Shown piece after piece: positions 1 through 6,109 of a DNA stretch of 9,658 bases. The translations under genes were made by a program, and so were the position numbers. Each line of letters begins with the position of its first letter. The first letter of the stretch is position 1. The DNA lies in NCBI GenBank assembly GCA_030605745.1, contig JAUWHT010000103.1, positions 1 through 9,658 on the forward strand, written 5' to 3'. The stretch comes from Pirellulales bacterium (GTDB lineage: Bacteria; Planctomycetota; Planctomycetia; Pirellulales; Thermoguttaceae). Below the pieces are notes generated by a model that had not been told where the DNA came from, did not search any database, and saw nothing but the letters and a program-made list of their open reading frames with translations.

Positions 1-146
1 ATTTTGCGTGCCCAACCGTAAACCAACGGCCCATACAGCCGAGCGAGACGTTCCCACGCCTCCGGATCACTGGACCGAGCCGCTGCGATCAAGCTGGAAG
101 AAGTGGATCCGGCTGTCGAAGGGGGAAGTGACTCGCTGCCGCTCAT
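1..146 (-). CDS. ECF-type RNA polymerase sigma factor, N-terminal 48 codons (runs off the window)
   Basis: Starts at the ATG whose complement is at 144-146 and stays open to base 1, giving 48 complete codons. After a Ser/Thr-rich lead of about 18 residues it reads SLIAAARSSDPEAWERLARL followed by YGPLVYGWARK. This is the start of sigma region 2 as found in planctomycete sigma-70/ECF factors (a short helix, then D-x-E/D-A-W, then a helix with LYGPLVY). Such proteins bind core RNA polymerase and direct it to a small regulon; in this phylum they often sit next to Ser/Thr protein kinases, which would lie outside the window. A strong vegetative-type promoter lies 59 bases upstream, and no clear Shine-Dalgarno is visible. 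A longer open frame exists in another minus-strand frame (67-303) but has no recognisable content. The family call rests on pattern recognition of region 2 only; regions 2.3-4 are not present to confirm it. Confidence 0.78.
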   Translation of the reverse strand, partial: MSGSESLPPSTAGSTSSSLIAAARSSDPEAWERLARLYGPLVYGWARK

Positions 147-204
147 GGGAGTGCCTATATTCCAGGAGGAAGGCCCCGCCGGTCTCGCCTGACAAGATGT
201 GCCC

Positions 205-233
205 AGTATAATCGAGCCGATAGGCACTGTAAA
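205..233 (-). promoter_or_regulatory. Sigma-70-like promoter of the sigma-factor gene
   Basis: On the minus strand TTTACA (complement of 228-233; 5 of 6 to TTGACA) and TATACT (complement of 205-210; 5 of 6 to TATAAT) are separated by exactly 17 bases. Transcription would start near 198, leaving a leader of about 50 nt before the ATG at 146. This is one of the best promoter matches in the window and supports the sigma-factor gene being transcribed separately from the VOC gene upstream of it. Confidence 0.6.
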
Positions 234-303
234 GATGGAGGCTGCTTGGGCAGTTCTTGCCGGACAGCGACCGCCACGACAACCGCATCAACCGCTTCGC
301 CAT

Positions 304-693
304 TCATTTGTAATACTGCTTGAACTCAGCAGACGGTTCTATTGGGGTGTAGATGTACAGAGCAACACCGCTGGGATCGACGATGCTGAAACCCCTATCT
401 CCCCAAGGATGGTCTTCAAGTGGCATGACTGTCTTCAAGCCCAACTTCGTCAGCTTCTGATGCTCGGCATCGACATCCTCAACTGCAAGGTTGTACATCA
501 GCCCTTGACCGGCAAATAACGGCTGTTCCGGGTTCTGCGGCTTCATGAAACACAACTCGCCGTTGCCGATCCTGATATTGACGTACCACCCCGCATCAAA
601 GACGACTTCCGCATCGAAGTGCTTCACATAGAAATCACGACTGGATGCCGGATCTGCGACGCAAATTGTCGGCGAAATCTGTTTTGCATTCAT
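304..693 (-). CDS. VOC-family (glyoxalase/bleomycin-resistance fold) protein
   Basis: A 129-aa single-domain protein of the vicinal-oxygen-chelate superfamily. It shows the two beta-alpha-beta-beta-beta modules: module 1 begins ISPTICVADPASSRDFYVKH and runs to ELCFMKP, and module 2 runs from LMYNLAVEDVDAEHQKLTKL to DPSGVALYIYTP. The phrase FSIVDPSGVALYI matches the usual C-terminal D-P-x-G-x strand, but the Glu that often binds metal there is replaced by an aliphatic/aromatic run, and no His stands at the usual first-strand position. A classical metal-dependent glyoxalase is therefore doubtful; a binding or resistance-type VOC protein is equally possible. Two adjacent ATGs exist (696 and 693). 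The AGGAG at 700-704 is 3 bases from the first and 6 from the second, so 693 was chosen. The open frame continues upstream to 750, but that part runs into a palindromic repeat. Substrate unknown. Confidence 0.85.
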   Translation of the reverse strand: MNAKQISPTICVADPASSRDFYVKHFDAEVVFDAGWYVNIRIGNGELCFMKPQNPEQPLFAGQGLMYNLAVEDVDAEHQKLTKLGLKTVMPLEDHPWGDRGFSIVDPSGVALYIYTPIEPSAEFKQYYK

Positions 694-699
694 CATTTT

Positions 700-704
700 C
701 TCCT
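700..704 (-). promoter_or_regulatory. Ribosome binding site of the VOC gene
   Basis: AGGAG on the minus strand, 6 bases before the ATG at 693 and 3 bases before the ATG at 696. It rules out the upstream in-frame start at 750 and favours the second of the two tandem ATGs. Confidence 0.7.
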
Positions 705-726
705 GCCTCAAACATTCTAAGTTCAG

Positions 727-797
727 GTGTAGGGTGGATGCTTGCACCACGCGAACTCGTGATCCTTCAGATGCGTGGGTGCAAGCACACCCTACAC
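727..797. repeat. Imperfect inverted repeat between the moeA fusion gene and the VOC gene
   Basis: The arms 727-752 (starting GTGTAGGGTG) and 773-797 (ending CACCCTACAC) are reverse complements, apart from short insertions within them, around a 20-base loop. The element starts 8 bases beyond the stop codon of the moeA fusion gene. It could act as a terminator or mRNA-end hairpin for the molybdopterin genes, but it has no U-tract. Its form also fits a dispersed extragenic palindrome. Both uses are inferences. Confidence 0.65.
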
Positions 798-804
798 TAC
801 TACA

Positions 805-2736
805 CTACTGCTCGAAACGCGTTTTCATGCTGAACCCCATTCGGGCGAGTTCCTCTCGCACGTCCGGCTCGGCCAGCAACTCGCGAAACGCGACCACCGC
901 AGGCTGGTTCAGCCGGGCCTTGGGAATGACAAAGTCGTAGCGTTCTTCTTCCAGCGGCAGGAAGCCCAGACGGGCACGTTGGGCAACACACTCGATGGCT
1001 ATGCCCCAGTCGGCGCGCCCTTGGGCGACCGCCGCGGCGACTGCGTTGTGGCTTCGCGGTTGGATTGCATAGCCGGGCGGTTGCGTGCCGGCCAGCAGGC
1101 GGTCGATCAGGATCCGTGTGCCGCTGCCCCGGTTGCGGTTGACCATCGCGCAGTCCGGGGCGTCTTTCACCTGTACGATCGCTTCCAAGGCGGCACGACC
1201 CTCGAACCGCTGGTCGCCGGGCCGGAAGACTACACCTTGCAGGCGGCCGTAGCCTTCGATCAGTTCTAACTCGGGCGTGAGAAGCGGCACGTTGTACTGG
1301 CCGGACTCCGGGTCAAGCAGGTGCATGCCGGCGATGTCGCACTCGCCGTGCTTTGCCGCCTGCAAACCGCCGGTGGAACCGATGGCCATGAACTTGGTCG
1401 TAAAACCGCGGTCCTGCAATCGGCCCAGCAGAAGGTCCAGGCCCACGCAATGGCTGCCAATCACCACCATGTCGGCCAGACGCAACTCGCCTGCAAACAG
1501 TTGCACGGCGACCGGCGAGCCGGCCTCGACGATCTCCTCGTGGCGACCGATAGTCACGAATCCATCGGCCCGGCTGAAGCTGGTCACTGAGCCGGAGCCC
1601 TTGCCCAGCGGATAGGCGGCCAGCGAGCCGGGGACAGGGCCTTCGACCAGTCCGACCAGCAGGTACTCGGTCCGCCCGATCTCGGAGTTGACCTTCACAG
1701 CCATCCTTGCCTCAACGGCCGAACGGTCCAAGGCCGGTCGCCCGCCGAGTGCGCGAATCACCGGGGCGATGAACTCGTGGAAGGTGAAGATTGCCGAGGT
1801 GGGGAACCCCGGCAGGATCACCACCGGCTTGCCGCGGTGCACGGCCAGGCAGATCGGTTTGCCCGGCTTCAGTGCCACTCCATGGGCAACGATACCCGGC
1901 TTGGTCAGTTCGCTCACCGCGTGGTACGATAGATCACCGGCGCCCTTGCTGGTCCCGCCGGAAAGCAGCACCACGTCGGCCGCTTGCAGAGCCTTGTGCA
2001 ACAAGGTGCGCAACTGGCCCAACTCGTCGCCGACGATGCCCAACTCCAGCGGCCGGGCGCCCAACTCGCGGACGGCATCGGCGAGGATTCGGGCGTTGGA
2101 ATCGTAGACCAGTCCGGGCTGCATCGGCTGGCCTGGCTGGATGATCTCGTCGCCGGTCGAGAGGATGGCCACCACCGGCCGCCGCCAGACGCTGACGCGG
2201 TTTGCACCGATGGCCGCCAATACGCCCGTCTCGCGGCTGCTGAGCAACTGGCCGCGCCTGAGCACGGTTTCGCCGGCCGTGATATCGGTCCCGGTGAAGG
2301 AGACGCCGAAGCCGGGCGTGATGGCCTTGGTCACCAGCAGGCCGTCGTCATCCGGCTGCGTATGTTCGACCATCACCACCGCGTCGGCACCCCGTGGCAG
2401 CATCCCACCGGTGGCGATCGCAACGGCCGTGCCCGGGGTGACCTGCTGGGTGGGAACCACGCCCATTGCTAGTGCTTCTGCGAGCAGTTTCAACCGCCGG
2501 GGGTTCTCTTCCTGCGCGGCGTAGGTATCGGCCGCTCGCACCGCGTAGCCGTCGTAGTTCGACCGATCGAACGACGGCACGTCGACCTGGGCCACCACGT
2601 CGGCCGCCAGCACGCGGCCGAGTGCCTTTTCCAGCGGGACCAACTTGCTGCCCAGCGGCCGCAACTCGACGGCCTCACGGAACCGCTGCTCGGCCTCGTC
2701 GCGATCGATGACGTTGAGGAATTGTTGTTGGGTCAT
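805..2736 (-). CDS. moeA: Molybdopterin molybdenumtransferase MoeA fused to a PBP-like substrate-binding domain
   Basis: 643 aa. Residues 1-415 are a MoeA: N-terminal region with DVPSFDRSNYDGYAVRA (52-68) and ATGGMLPRGADAVVMVEH (108-125), MoCF/MPT-binding domain with STGDE (193-197), LLSGGTSKGAGD (257-268) and LKPGKP (289-294), then LPGFPTSA (308-315) and a C-terminal domain. MoeA inserts molybdate into adenylylated molybdopterin in the cytoplasm. Residues 418-643 are a PBP-like domain (the type seen fused to MoeA and in ModE/LysR-like proteins) with NRNRGSGTRILIDRLL (533-548) and SHNAVAAAVAQGRADWGIAI (562-581). It has no signal peptide, so any ligand (an oxyanion or cofactor intermediate is plausible) would be sensed in the cytoplasm. 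The start at 2736 is preferred: the ATG at 2748 and the longer frame to 2841 lie in or beyond an inverted repeat. No good Shine-Dalgarno is visible; it follows the other moeA and is probably cotranscribed with it. Confidence 0.93.
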   Translation of the reverse strand: MTQQQFLNVIDRDEAEQRFREAVELRPLGSKLVPLEKALGRVLAADVVAQVDVPSFDRSNYDGYAVRAADTYAAQEENPRRLKLLAEALAMGVVPTQQVTPGTAVAIATGGMLPRGADAVVMVEHTQPDDDGLLVTKAITPGFGVSFTGTDITAGETVLRRGQLLSSRETGVLAAIGANRVSVWRRPVVAILSTGDEIIQPGQPMQPGLVYDSNARILADAVRELGARPLELGIVGDELGQLRTLLHKALQAADVVLLSGGTSKGAGDLSYHAVSELTKPGIVAHGVALKPGKPICLAVHRGKPVVILPGFPTSAIFTFHEFIAPVIRALGGRPALDRSAVEARMAVKVNSEIGRTEYLLVGLVEGPVPGSLAAYPLGKGSGSVTSFSRADGFVTIGRHEEIVEAGSPVAVQLFAGELRLADMVVIGSHCVGLDLLLGRLQDRGFTTKFMAIGSTGGLQAAKHGECDIAGMHLLDPESGQYNVPLLTPELELIEGYGRLQGVVFRPGDQRFEGRAALEAIVQVKDAPDCAMVNRNRGSGTRILIDRLLAGTQPPGYAIQPRSHNAVAAAVAQGRADWGIAIECVAQRARLGFLPLEEERYDFVIPKARLNQPAVVAFRELLAEPDVREELARMGFSMKTRFEQ

Positions 2737-2745
2737 GGTAGCCGC

Positions 2746-2805
2746 CATAAAGCCGCGACCGTTGGTCGCGATCCGTTTGGCGCGACCAACGGTCGCGGCT
2801 TTATG
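2746..2805. repeat. Perfect 25-bp inverted repeat (10-base loop) at the junction of the two moeA genes
   Basis: Arms 2746-2770 and 2781-2805 are exact reverse complements (CATAAAGCCGCGACCG... against ...CGGTCGCGGCTTTATG), with loop 2771-2780. On the minus strand the first arm holds the last Ser codon's end and the TAA stop of the upstream moeA (2801-2803), and the second arm ends with an ATG (2748) in frame with the downstream moeA. The mRNA would form a very stable hairpin directly before the second gene's start at 2736, which could limit its translation or make it depend on ribosomes finishing the first gene. The GC-rich core looks like an inserted extragenic palindrome. Confidence 0.9.
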
Positions 2806-4063
2806 AGATGATGTCGTACAAGTACACCTCCACCTCCGCACCTGGCGGGTATCCTTCGCTGTTTGCCGGCACGAGCACGAAGCCGTCGGCGCGAGTGGTC
2901 GAGGAAAGAATCGAGGCGCCGGCGATGGCCAGCGGCTCGACCAGGCCTTCTACCAGCCGGACTCGCATGTAGTCGAGTCGGCCGACCGCGGAGACGATCT
3001 TCCGCGCAAGCGGCAGCGTGGTCCGACGATAGGGCCAATCCTTGGACCGGCCGCCGAGCGCGCGGATTGCCCGGCCTGCAAAAAAATCGTACGCGCAAAG
3101 ACACGAAACCGGGTTACCCGGCAGGAGGAACACCAGTCGCCCGTCGAGCCGTCCGATTCCGGTCGGGCTGCTGGGCCGCATGGCAATGCCGTGGATGGGC
3201 AACTCGCCGTGCTCGACCAGCACCGCCGGTGCGTGATCCTCCTGGCCCACGCTCGATCCACCGGAGACCAGCACCAGGTCGGCCTCAGACCGCATCGCTT
3301 CGAGCATCGTCCCAGGCTCATCCGGCACAATGTCCACCTCGACGATCACGCCGCAGTCGCGCTTCACCAGCGCGGAGAGCATGGGTCCGTTGGAATCGGC
3401 GATCCTGTACGGTCGCGGGGGCGAGCCGGCCGGCAGCAGTTCGTTGCCGGTAACTACAACCCGCACCAGCGGTCGCCGCACCAGCGGCACATCGGTAACA
3501 CCGATCGACGCCAACAGGCCGACGTCTTGCGGCCTAAGCACACGGTCGGCCGGCAGCACGGTGGTTCCCGCCTCGACGTCTTCGCCGATTCGGCCCACGT
3601 GTCTGCCGGGCGAGACTTCGCCTTGAGTGAACATCCGACTGTGGGAGGCGTCTCCGACGGCGATTTCGACCAGTTCGACCGGCAGCACGGCATCGGCCCC
3701 GACAGGCAGCAGCGAGCCGGTCGTAATCCGCACGGCCTGGCCCGAGCAGACACGACCGTAAAACGGCCGACCCGGCAGGGATTCTCCTACCACCTGCAAT
3801 ACCAACCGGTTGTAGGGCGAGGCGCCCAAGGTGTCGGCCGCGCAGACTGCGAAGCCGTCCATCATCGAGCGATCAAACGGCGGCACGTCGACCCGGCTGA
3901 CCATTTCCCGGGCCAACACCCGGCCGGCCGCTTCGGCCAACGGCACTATCTGCTCGTCCAGCCGCTCGGTCTTCCCGTCGAGCCACCTAAGCGCGTCCTC
4001 CACCGTAGTCCGCCGGGCAAAGCCCCGCATACGAACGTCAACCGGCTCGAGGGGATCAATCAT
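2801..4063 (-). CDS. moeA: Molybdopterin molybdenumtransferase MoeA (stand-alone, divergent paralogue)
   Basis: 420 aa, normal MoeA length. Ordered motifs: VDVPPFDRSMMDGFAV (58-73), ITTGSLLPVGADAVLPVE (113-130), MoCF domain VVVTGNELLPAG (202-213), LVSGGSSVGQEDHAP (265-279), IAMRPSSPTGIG (293-304), LLPGNPVS (313-320), C-terminal domain to 417. The protein should bind adenylylated molybdopterin and insert Mo or W. It differs from its neighbour in two MoCF positions: TGNE instead of TGDE (Asn207 at the usual Asp) and RPSSPTG instead of KPGKP; both variants occur in some MoeA subfamilies, so activity is not excluded. The ATG at 4063 has no visible Shine-Dalgarno and no convincing promoter; an ATG 10 bases upstream opens only a 3-codon frame that overlaps it. 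It is divergent from the Hsp70 gene and is followed after 64 bases by the MoeA-PBP fusion, suggesting an operon with two non-redundant MoeA proteins. Confidence 0.93.
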   Translation of the reverse strand: MIDPLEPVDVRMRGFARRTTVEDALRWLDGKTERLDEQIVPLAEAAGRVLAREMVSRVDVPPFDRSMMDGFAVCAADTLGASPYNRLVLQVVGESLPGRPFYGRVCSGQAVRITTGSLLPVGADAVLPVELVEIAVGDASHSRMFTQGEVSPGRHVGRIGEDVEAGTTVLPADRVLRPQDVGLLASIGVTDVPLVRRPLVRVVVTGNELLPAGSPPRPYRIADSNGPMLSALVKRDCGVIVEVDIVPDEPGTMLEAMRSEADLVLVSGGSSVGQEDHAPAVLVEHGELPIHGIAMRPSSPTGIGRLDGRLVFLLPGNPVSCLCAYDFFAGRAIRALGGRSKDWPYRRTTLPLARKIVSAVGRLDYMRVRLVEGLVEPLAIAGASILSSTTRADGFVLVPANSEGYPPGAEVEVYLYDIIS

Positions 4064-4106
4064 AAAATCATGATACTATTTTGAGTTTGGTTCCACTACA
4101 GGTGCT

Positions 4107-4122
4107 AAGCCGCAAGCGGCTT
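4107..4122. repeat. Perfect 16-base palindromic hairpin in the divergent spacer
   Basis: AAGCCGC, AA, GCGGCTT: 7-base arms with a 2-base loop. It shares the AAGCCGC core with the junction repeat at 2746-2805. Its right arm overlaps the first two bases of the -35 element of the putative Hsp70 promoter, so it could be an operator, or just another small repeat of the same family. Confidence 0.6.
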
Positions 4123-4149
4123 GAATTTTGAGCATTGGTAGGATATGAT
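4121..4149 (+). promoter_or_regulatory. Putative sigma-70-like promoter of the Hsp70-hicBA region
   Basis: TTGAAT (4121-4126) and TATGAT (4144-4149; 5 of 6 to consensus) are 17 bases apart. A start near 4156 would give a leader of about 155 nt before the ATG at 4311, and this leader contains the 86-bp palindromic element. No CIRCE-type heat-shock operator is visible next to it. Confidence 0.5.
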
Positions 4150-4195
4150 TAGTTCTTGTGGAGAAAAAGATCGATGTCATACGAAAAAGCGGTAT

Positions 4196-4281
4196 GTTTA
4201 GCCGCCGCGTCCACGCGGCGCGAACCGTTTAGCCGCCGGCACGGCGGCGCGAACTTCCCGGCGTGGACGCCGGGGCTAAAC
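4196..4281. repeat. 86-bp composite palindromic element in the Hsp70 leader
   Basis: The outer arms 4196-4216 and 4261-4281 are reverse complements at 19 of 21 positions (GTTTAGCC... against ...GGCTAAAC). Inside are two direct units starting GTTTAGCCGCC (4196 and 4227), each with its own short GC-rich inverted repeat and the ending GGCGCGAAC. A related partial copy lies at 9520-9542. The features fit a dispersed non-coding repeat. It contains an in-frame GTG (4263) of the Hsp70 frame, which is one reason to reject that start. Confidence 0.8.
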
Positions 4282-4310
4282 TTGGTGCACGAACCGAAAC
4301 CAATCCTGAG

Positions 4311-5858
4311 ATGACCACCCCAGCCGTACCTGCCGTTGGCGTAGATTTGGGCACGACATTTTCCGTCGTGGCGCGTCTCGATCAACAGGGCCGGCCGTCC
4401 ACGTTGGCCAACGCCGAGGGCGACCGCGTGACCCCCAGCGTAGTCCTCTTCGACCGCGACGTCGTCGTGGTGGGCAAGGAGGCCCTAAAAGCGCTGGCCA
4501 CCGAAGCAGAGCACGTGGCTGAATGCTCCAAGCGCGACATGGGATACCGGGTATTTCGCAAGGTTTTCGAAGGCCGGCAGTATCCGCCTGAAGTCATCGA
4601 GGCCTGGATCCTCAACAAGCTCCGCTGCGACGCCGCCCAGCAGATCGGCCCGTTTACCAAGGTGGTGGTCACCGTGCCGGCCTACTTCGACGAAGTCCGT
4701 CGCAAGGCCACCCAGGACGCCGGCTATATGGCCGGGTTCGAGGTGCTGGACATCATCAACGAACCGACCGCCGCCGCCGTGGCCTTCGGCTTCCAACAGG
4801 GATTCCTCGATCAGAAGGGCAGTACCAGCGAACCGCGCCGCATCCTGGTCTACGACCTCGGCGGCGGTACGTTCGACGTAACAGTAATGGAGATCCGCGG
4901 CACCCAGTTCGTGGCTCTGGCCACCGACGGAGACGTCCGGCTGGGTGGATACGACTGGGACCAGCGGCTGGTCGACCTGATGGCCGAGAGCTTCATCCGC
5001 CAGCATTACGTTGACCCCCGCGAGGACCCCAACACCGCCGGCAAGTTGTGGCGGGAATGCGAAGACGCCAAGCGGACACTCTCGGCCAGAAGCAAGGCCT
5101 CGGTGGCCTGTGGTTACCGGGGATACTCTTCCCGGGTGGAGGTCTCCAGGCAGCAGTTCAAGGAGGCTACGCAGGACCTGTTGGACCGCACCCGGTTCAC
5201 CACCGAACAGACGCTAAAGGCGGCCGGGCTGGATTGGGCCGACATCGAGCGGGTCCTGCTGGTCGGCGGCTCGACCCGAATGCCCATGGTCCGTGATATG
5301 CTAAAGCAGCTTTCCGGCAAGCAGCCGGACGCTTCCGTGGCGGCCGACGAAGCAGTTGCCCACGGAGCCGCGCTGCGGGCCGGGTTGCTGCTGGCCGAGA
5401 GCGAAGGCCGGCCCGCCACCTTCGCCATAAAAAACGTCAATTCCCACAGCCTGGGTGTGGTAGGCGCCGATCCGTTGACCAAGCGCAGGCGCAACGGGAT
5501 CCTCATCCCCCGGAACACGCCCCTGCCGGTCACCGCCAAGCGGACCTTTAAGACCCAAAAGGCCGATCAGAAATCGATCCTGGTGCAGATCGTCGAGGGC
5601 GAGAGCCCTTCGGCCGACGACTGCACGCAGATCGGCCAGTGCTCGGTACGCGATCTGCCGCCCAATCTGCCGGCCCAATCGCCGGTCGACGTGCTGTTCC
5701 GTTACGAACCCAACGGCCGGCTACAAGTCAAGGTCACGCTGCCCGGCACCAACCGGCATATCAAAGCCGAGATCGTCCGCGAAAACAGCCTCAGCAAAGA
5801 ACACATGGATGGCTGGCGACGGTACATCTGCGGCATCGAACCGACCGAATACCGGTAG
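4311..5858 (+). CDS. Short Hsp70-family (DnaK-like) ATPase without C-terminal lid
   Basis: 515 aa from the ATG at 4311 (the frame opens at GTG 4263, inside a repeat). Actin-like ATPase domain about 8-365: phosphate-1 VGVDLGTTFSVV (9-20), the expected catalytic Lys in ECSKRDMGY (Lys74), INEPTAAAVAFG (149-160), phosphate-2 VYDLGGGTFDVTV (180-192), adenosine motif VLLVGGSTRMPMV (315-327). A beta-type substrate-binding region follows (about 370-490), but there are only 25 residues beyond it. DnaK is normally near 640 aa, so the helical lid and the C-terminal tail are missing. The Thr that is autophosphorylated in E. coli DnaK (GDTHLGG) appears as Val209 (GDVRLGG). No grpE, dnaJ or hrcA gene is adjacent, so this is probably a specialised chaperone, not the housekeeping DnaK. 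A plausible promoter lies at 4121-4149. The hicBA pair begins 50 bases downstream on the same strand. Confidence 0.93.
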   Translation: MTTPAVPAVGVDLGTTFSVVARLDQQGRPSTLANAEGDRVTPSVVLFDRDVVVVGKEALKALATEAEHVAECSKRDMGYRVFRKVFEGRQYPPEVIEAWILNKLRCDAAQQIGPFTKVVVTVPAYFDEVRRKATQDAGYMAGFEVLDIINEPTAAAVAFGFQQGFLDQKGSTSEPRRILVYDLGGGTFDVTVMEIRGTQFVALATDGDVRLGGYDWDQRLVDLMAESFIRQHYVDPREDPNTAGKLWRECEDAKRTLSARSKASVACGYRGYSSRVEVSRQQFKEATQDLLDRTRFTTEQTLKAAGLDWADIERVLLVGGSTRMPMVRDMLKQLSGKQPDASVAADEAVAHGAALRAGLLLAESEGRPATFAIKNVNSHSLGVVGADPLTKRRRNGILIPRNTPLPVTAKRTFKTQKADQKSILVQIVEGESPSADDCTQIGQCSVRDLPPNLPAQSPVDVLFRYEPNGRLQVKVTLPGTNRHIKAEIVRENSLSKEHMDGWRRYICGIEPTEYR

Positions 5859-5908
5859 ATTCTCATAGTGGTGAAGAATTTTCCAACAGAATCGAAAGGA
5901 ACCGAATA

Positions 5909-6109
5909 ATGAAATGGCGCGTGGTTCTGGAACGCGACTCCGAAACCGGCGACTGGGCCGTCTGGTGCCCGGAATTGCCAGGCTGCACCTCGGCCGGCCA
6001 AACGCAAGAGGAAGCCCTTAGAAATATCCGCGAAGCCATCGAACTCTACGTGGAACCGTCTCCCCTGCAACTGGCGCCCGGGGCGGTTGCCTGCGAGGTT
6101 ACACTCTGA
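5909..6109 (+). CDS. hicB: HicB-family antitoxin (short form)
   Basis: 66 aa: MKWRVVLERDSETGDWAVWC then PELPGCTSAGQTQEEALRNI then REAIELYVE. This is the HicB partial RNase H-like fold, recognised from the strand-strand layout, the P-x-L-P-G-C-x-S-x-G-x-T motif at 22-33 and the E-A-L-x-N-I-x-E-A-I helix. HicB binds and neutralises HicA. The chain ends soon after this domain, so the C-terminal DNA-binding domain (HTH or ribbon-helix-helix) of longer HicBs is absent and self-repression would need another factor. GAAAGGA at 5894-5900 lies 8 bases before the ATG. The stop overlaps the hicA start (TGATG), indicating translational coupling. A longer in-frame opening from 5639 overlaps the Hsp70 gene and is rejected. 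Confidence 0.88.
   Translation: MKWRVVLERDSETGDWAVWCPELPGCTSAGQTQEEALRNIREAIELYVEPSPLQLAPGAVACEVTL

Noticed and set aside
18..192. Plus-strand frame with an acidic, protein-like stretch ending at TGA 190-192, in frame with 199-519
   Set aside because: It has no start or family resemblance and is explained by the minus-strand sigma-factor frame and its leader.
67..303. 78-aa minus-strand open frame
   Set aside because: Overlaps the sigma-factor start in another frame and contains the sigma promoter; no recognisable content.
2737..2841. N-terminal extension of the MoeA-PBP fusion to 2841 or to the ATG at 2748
   Set aside because: The extra residues are encoded by the inverted repeat and the end of the preceding gene; MoeA similarity begins after the ATG at 2736.
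3191..4084. 297-aa plus-strand open frame opposite moeA
   Set aside because: Shadow of the MoeA coding strand; its residues follow no known fold and no ribosome binding site is present.
4263..4310. Upstream GTG start of the Hsp70 gene
   Set aside because: Lies inside the palindromic repeat and adds residues not expected before the first ATPase strand.
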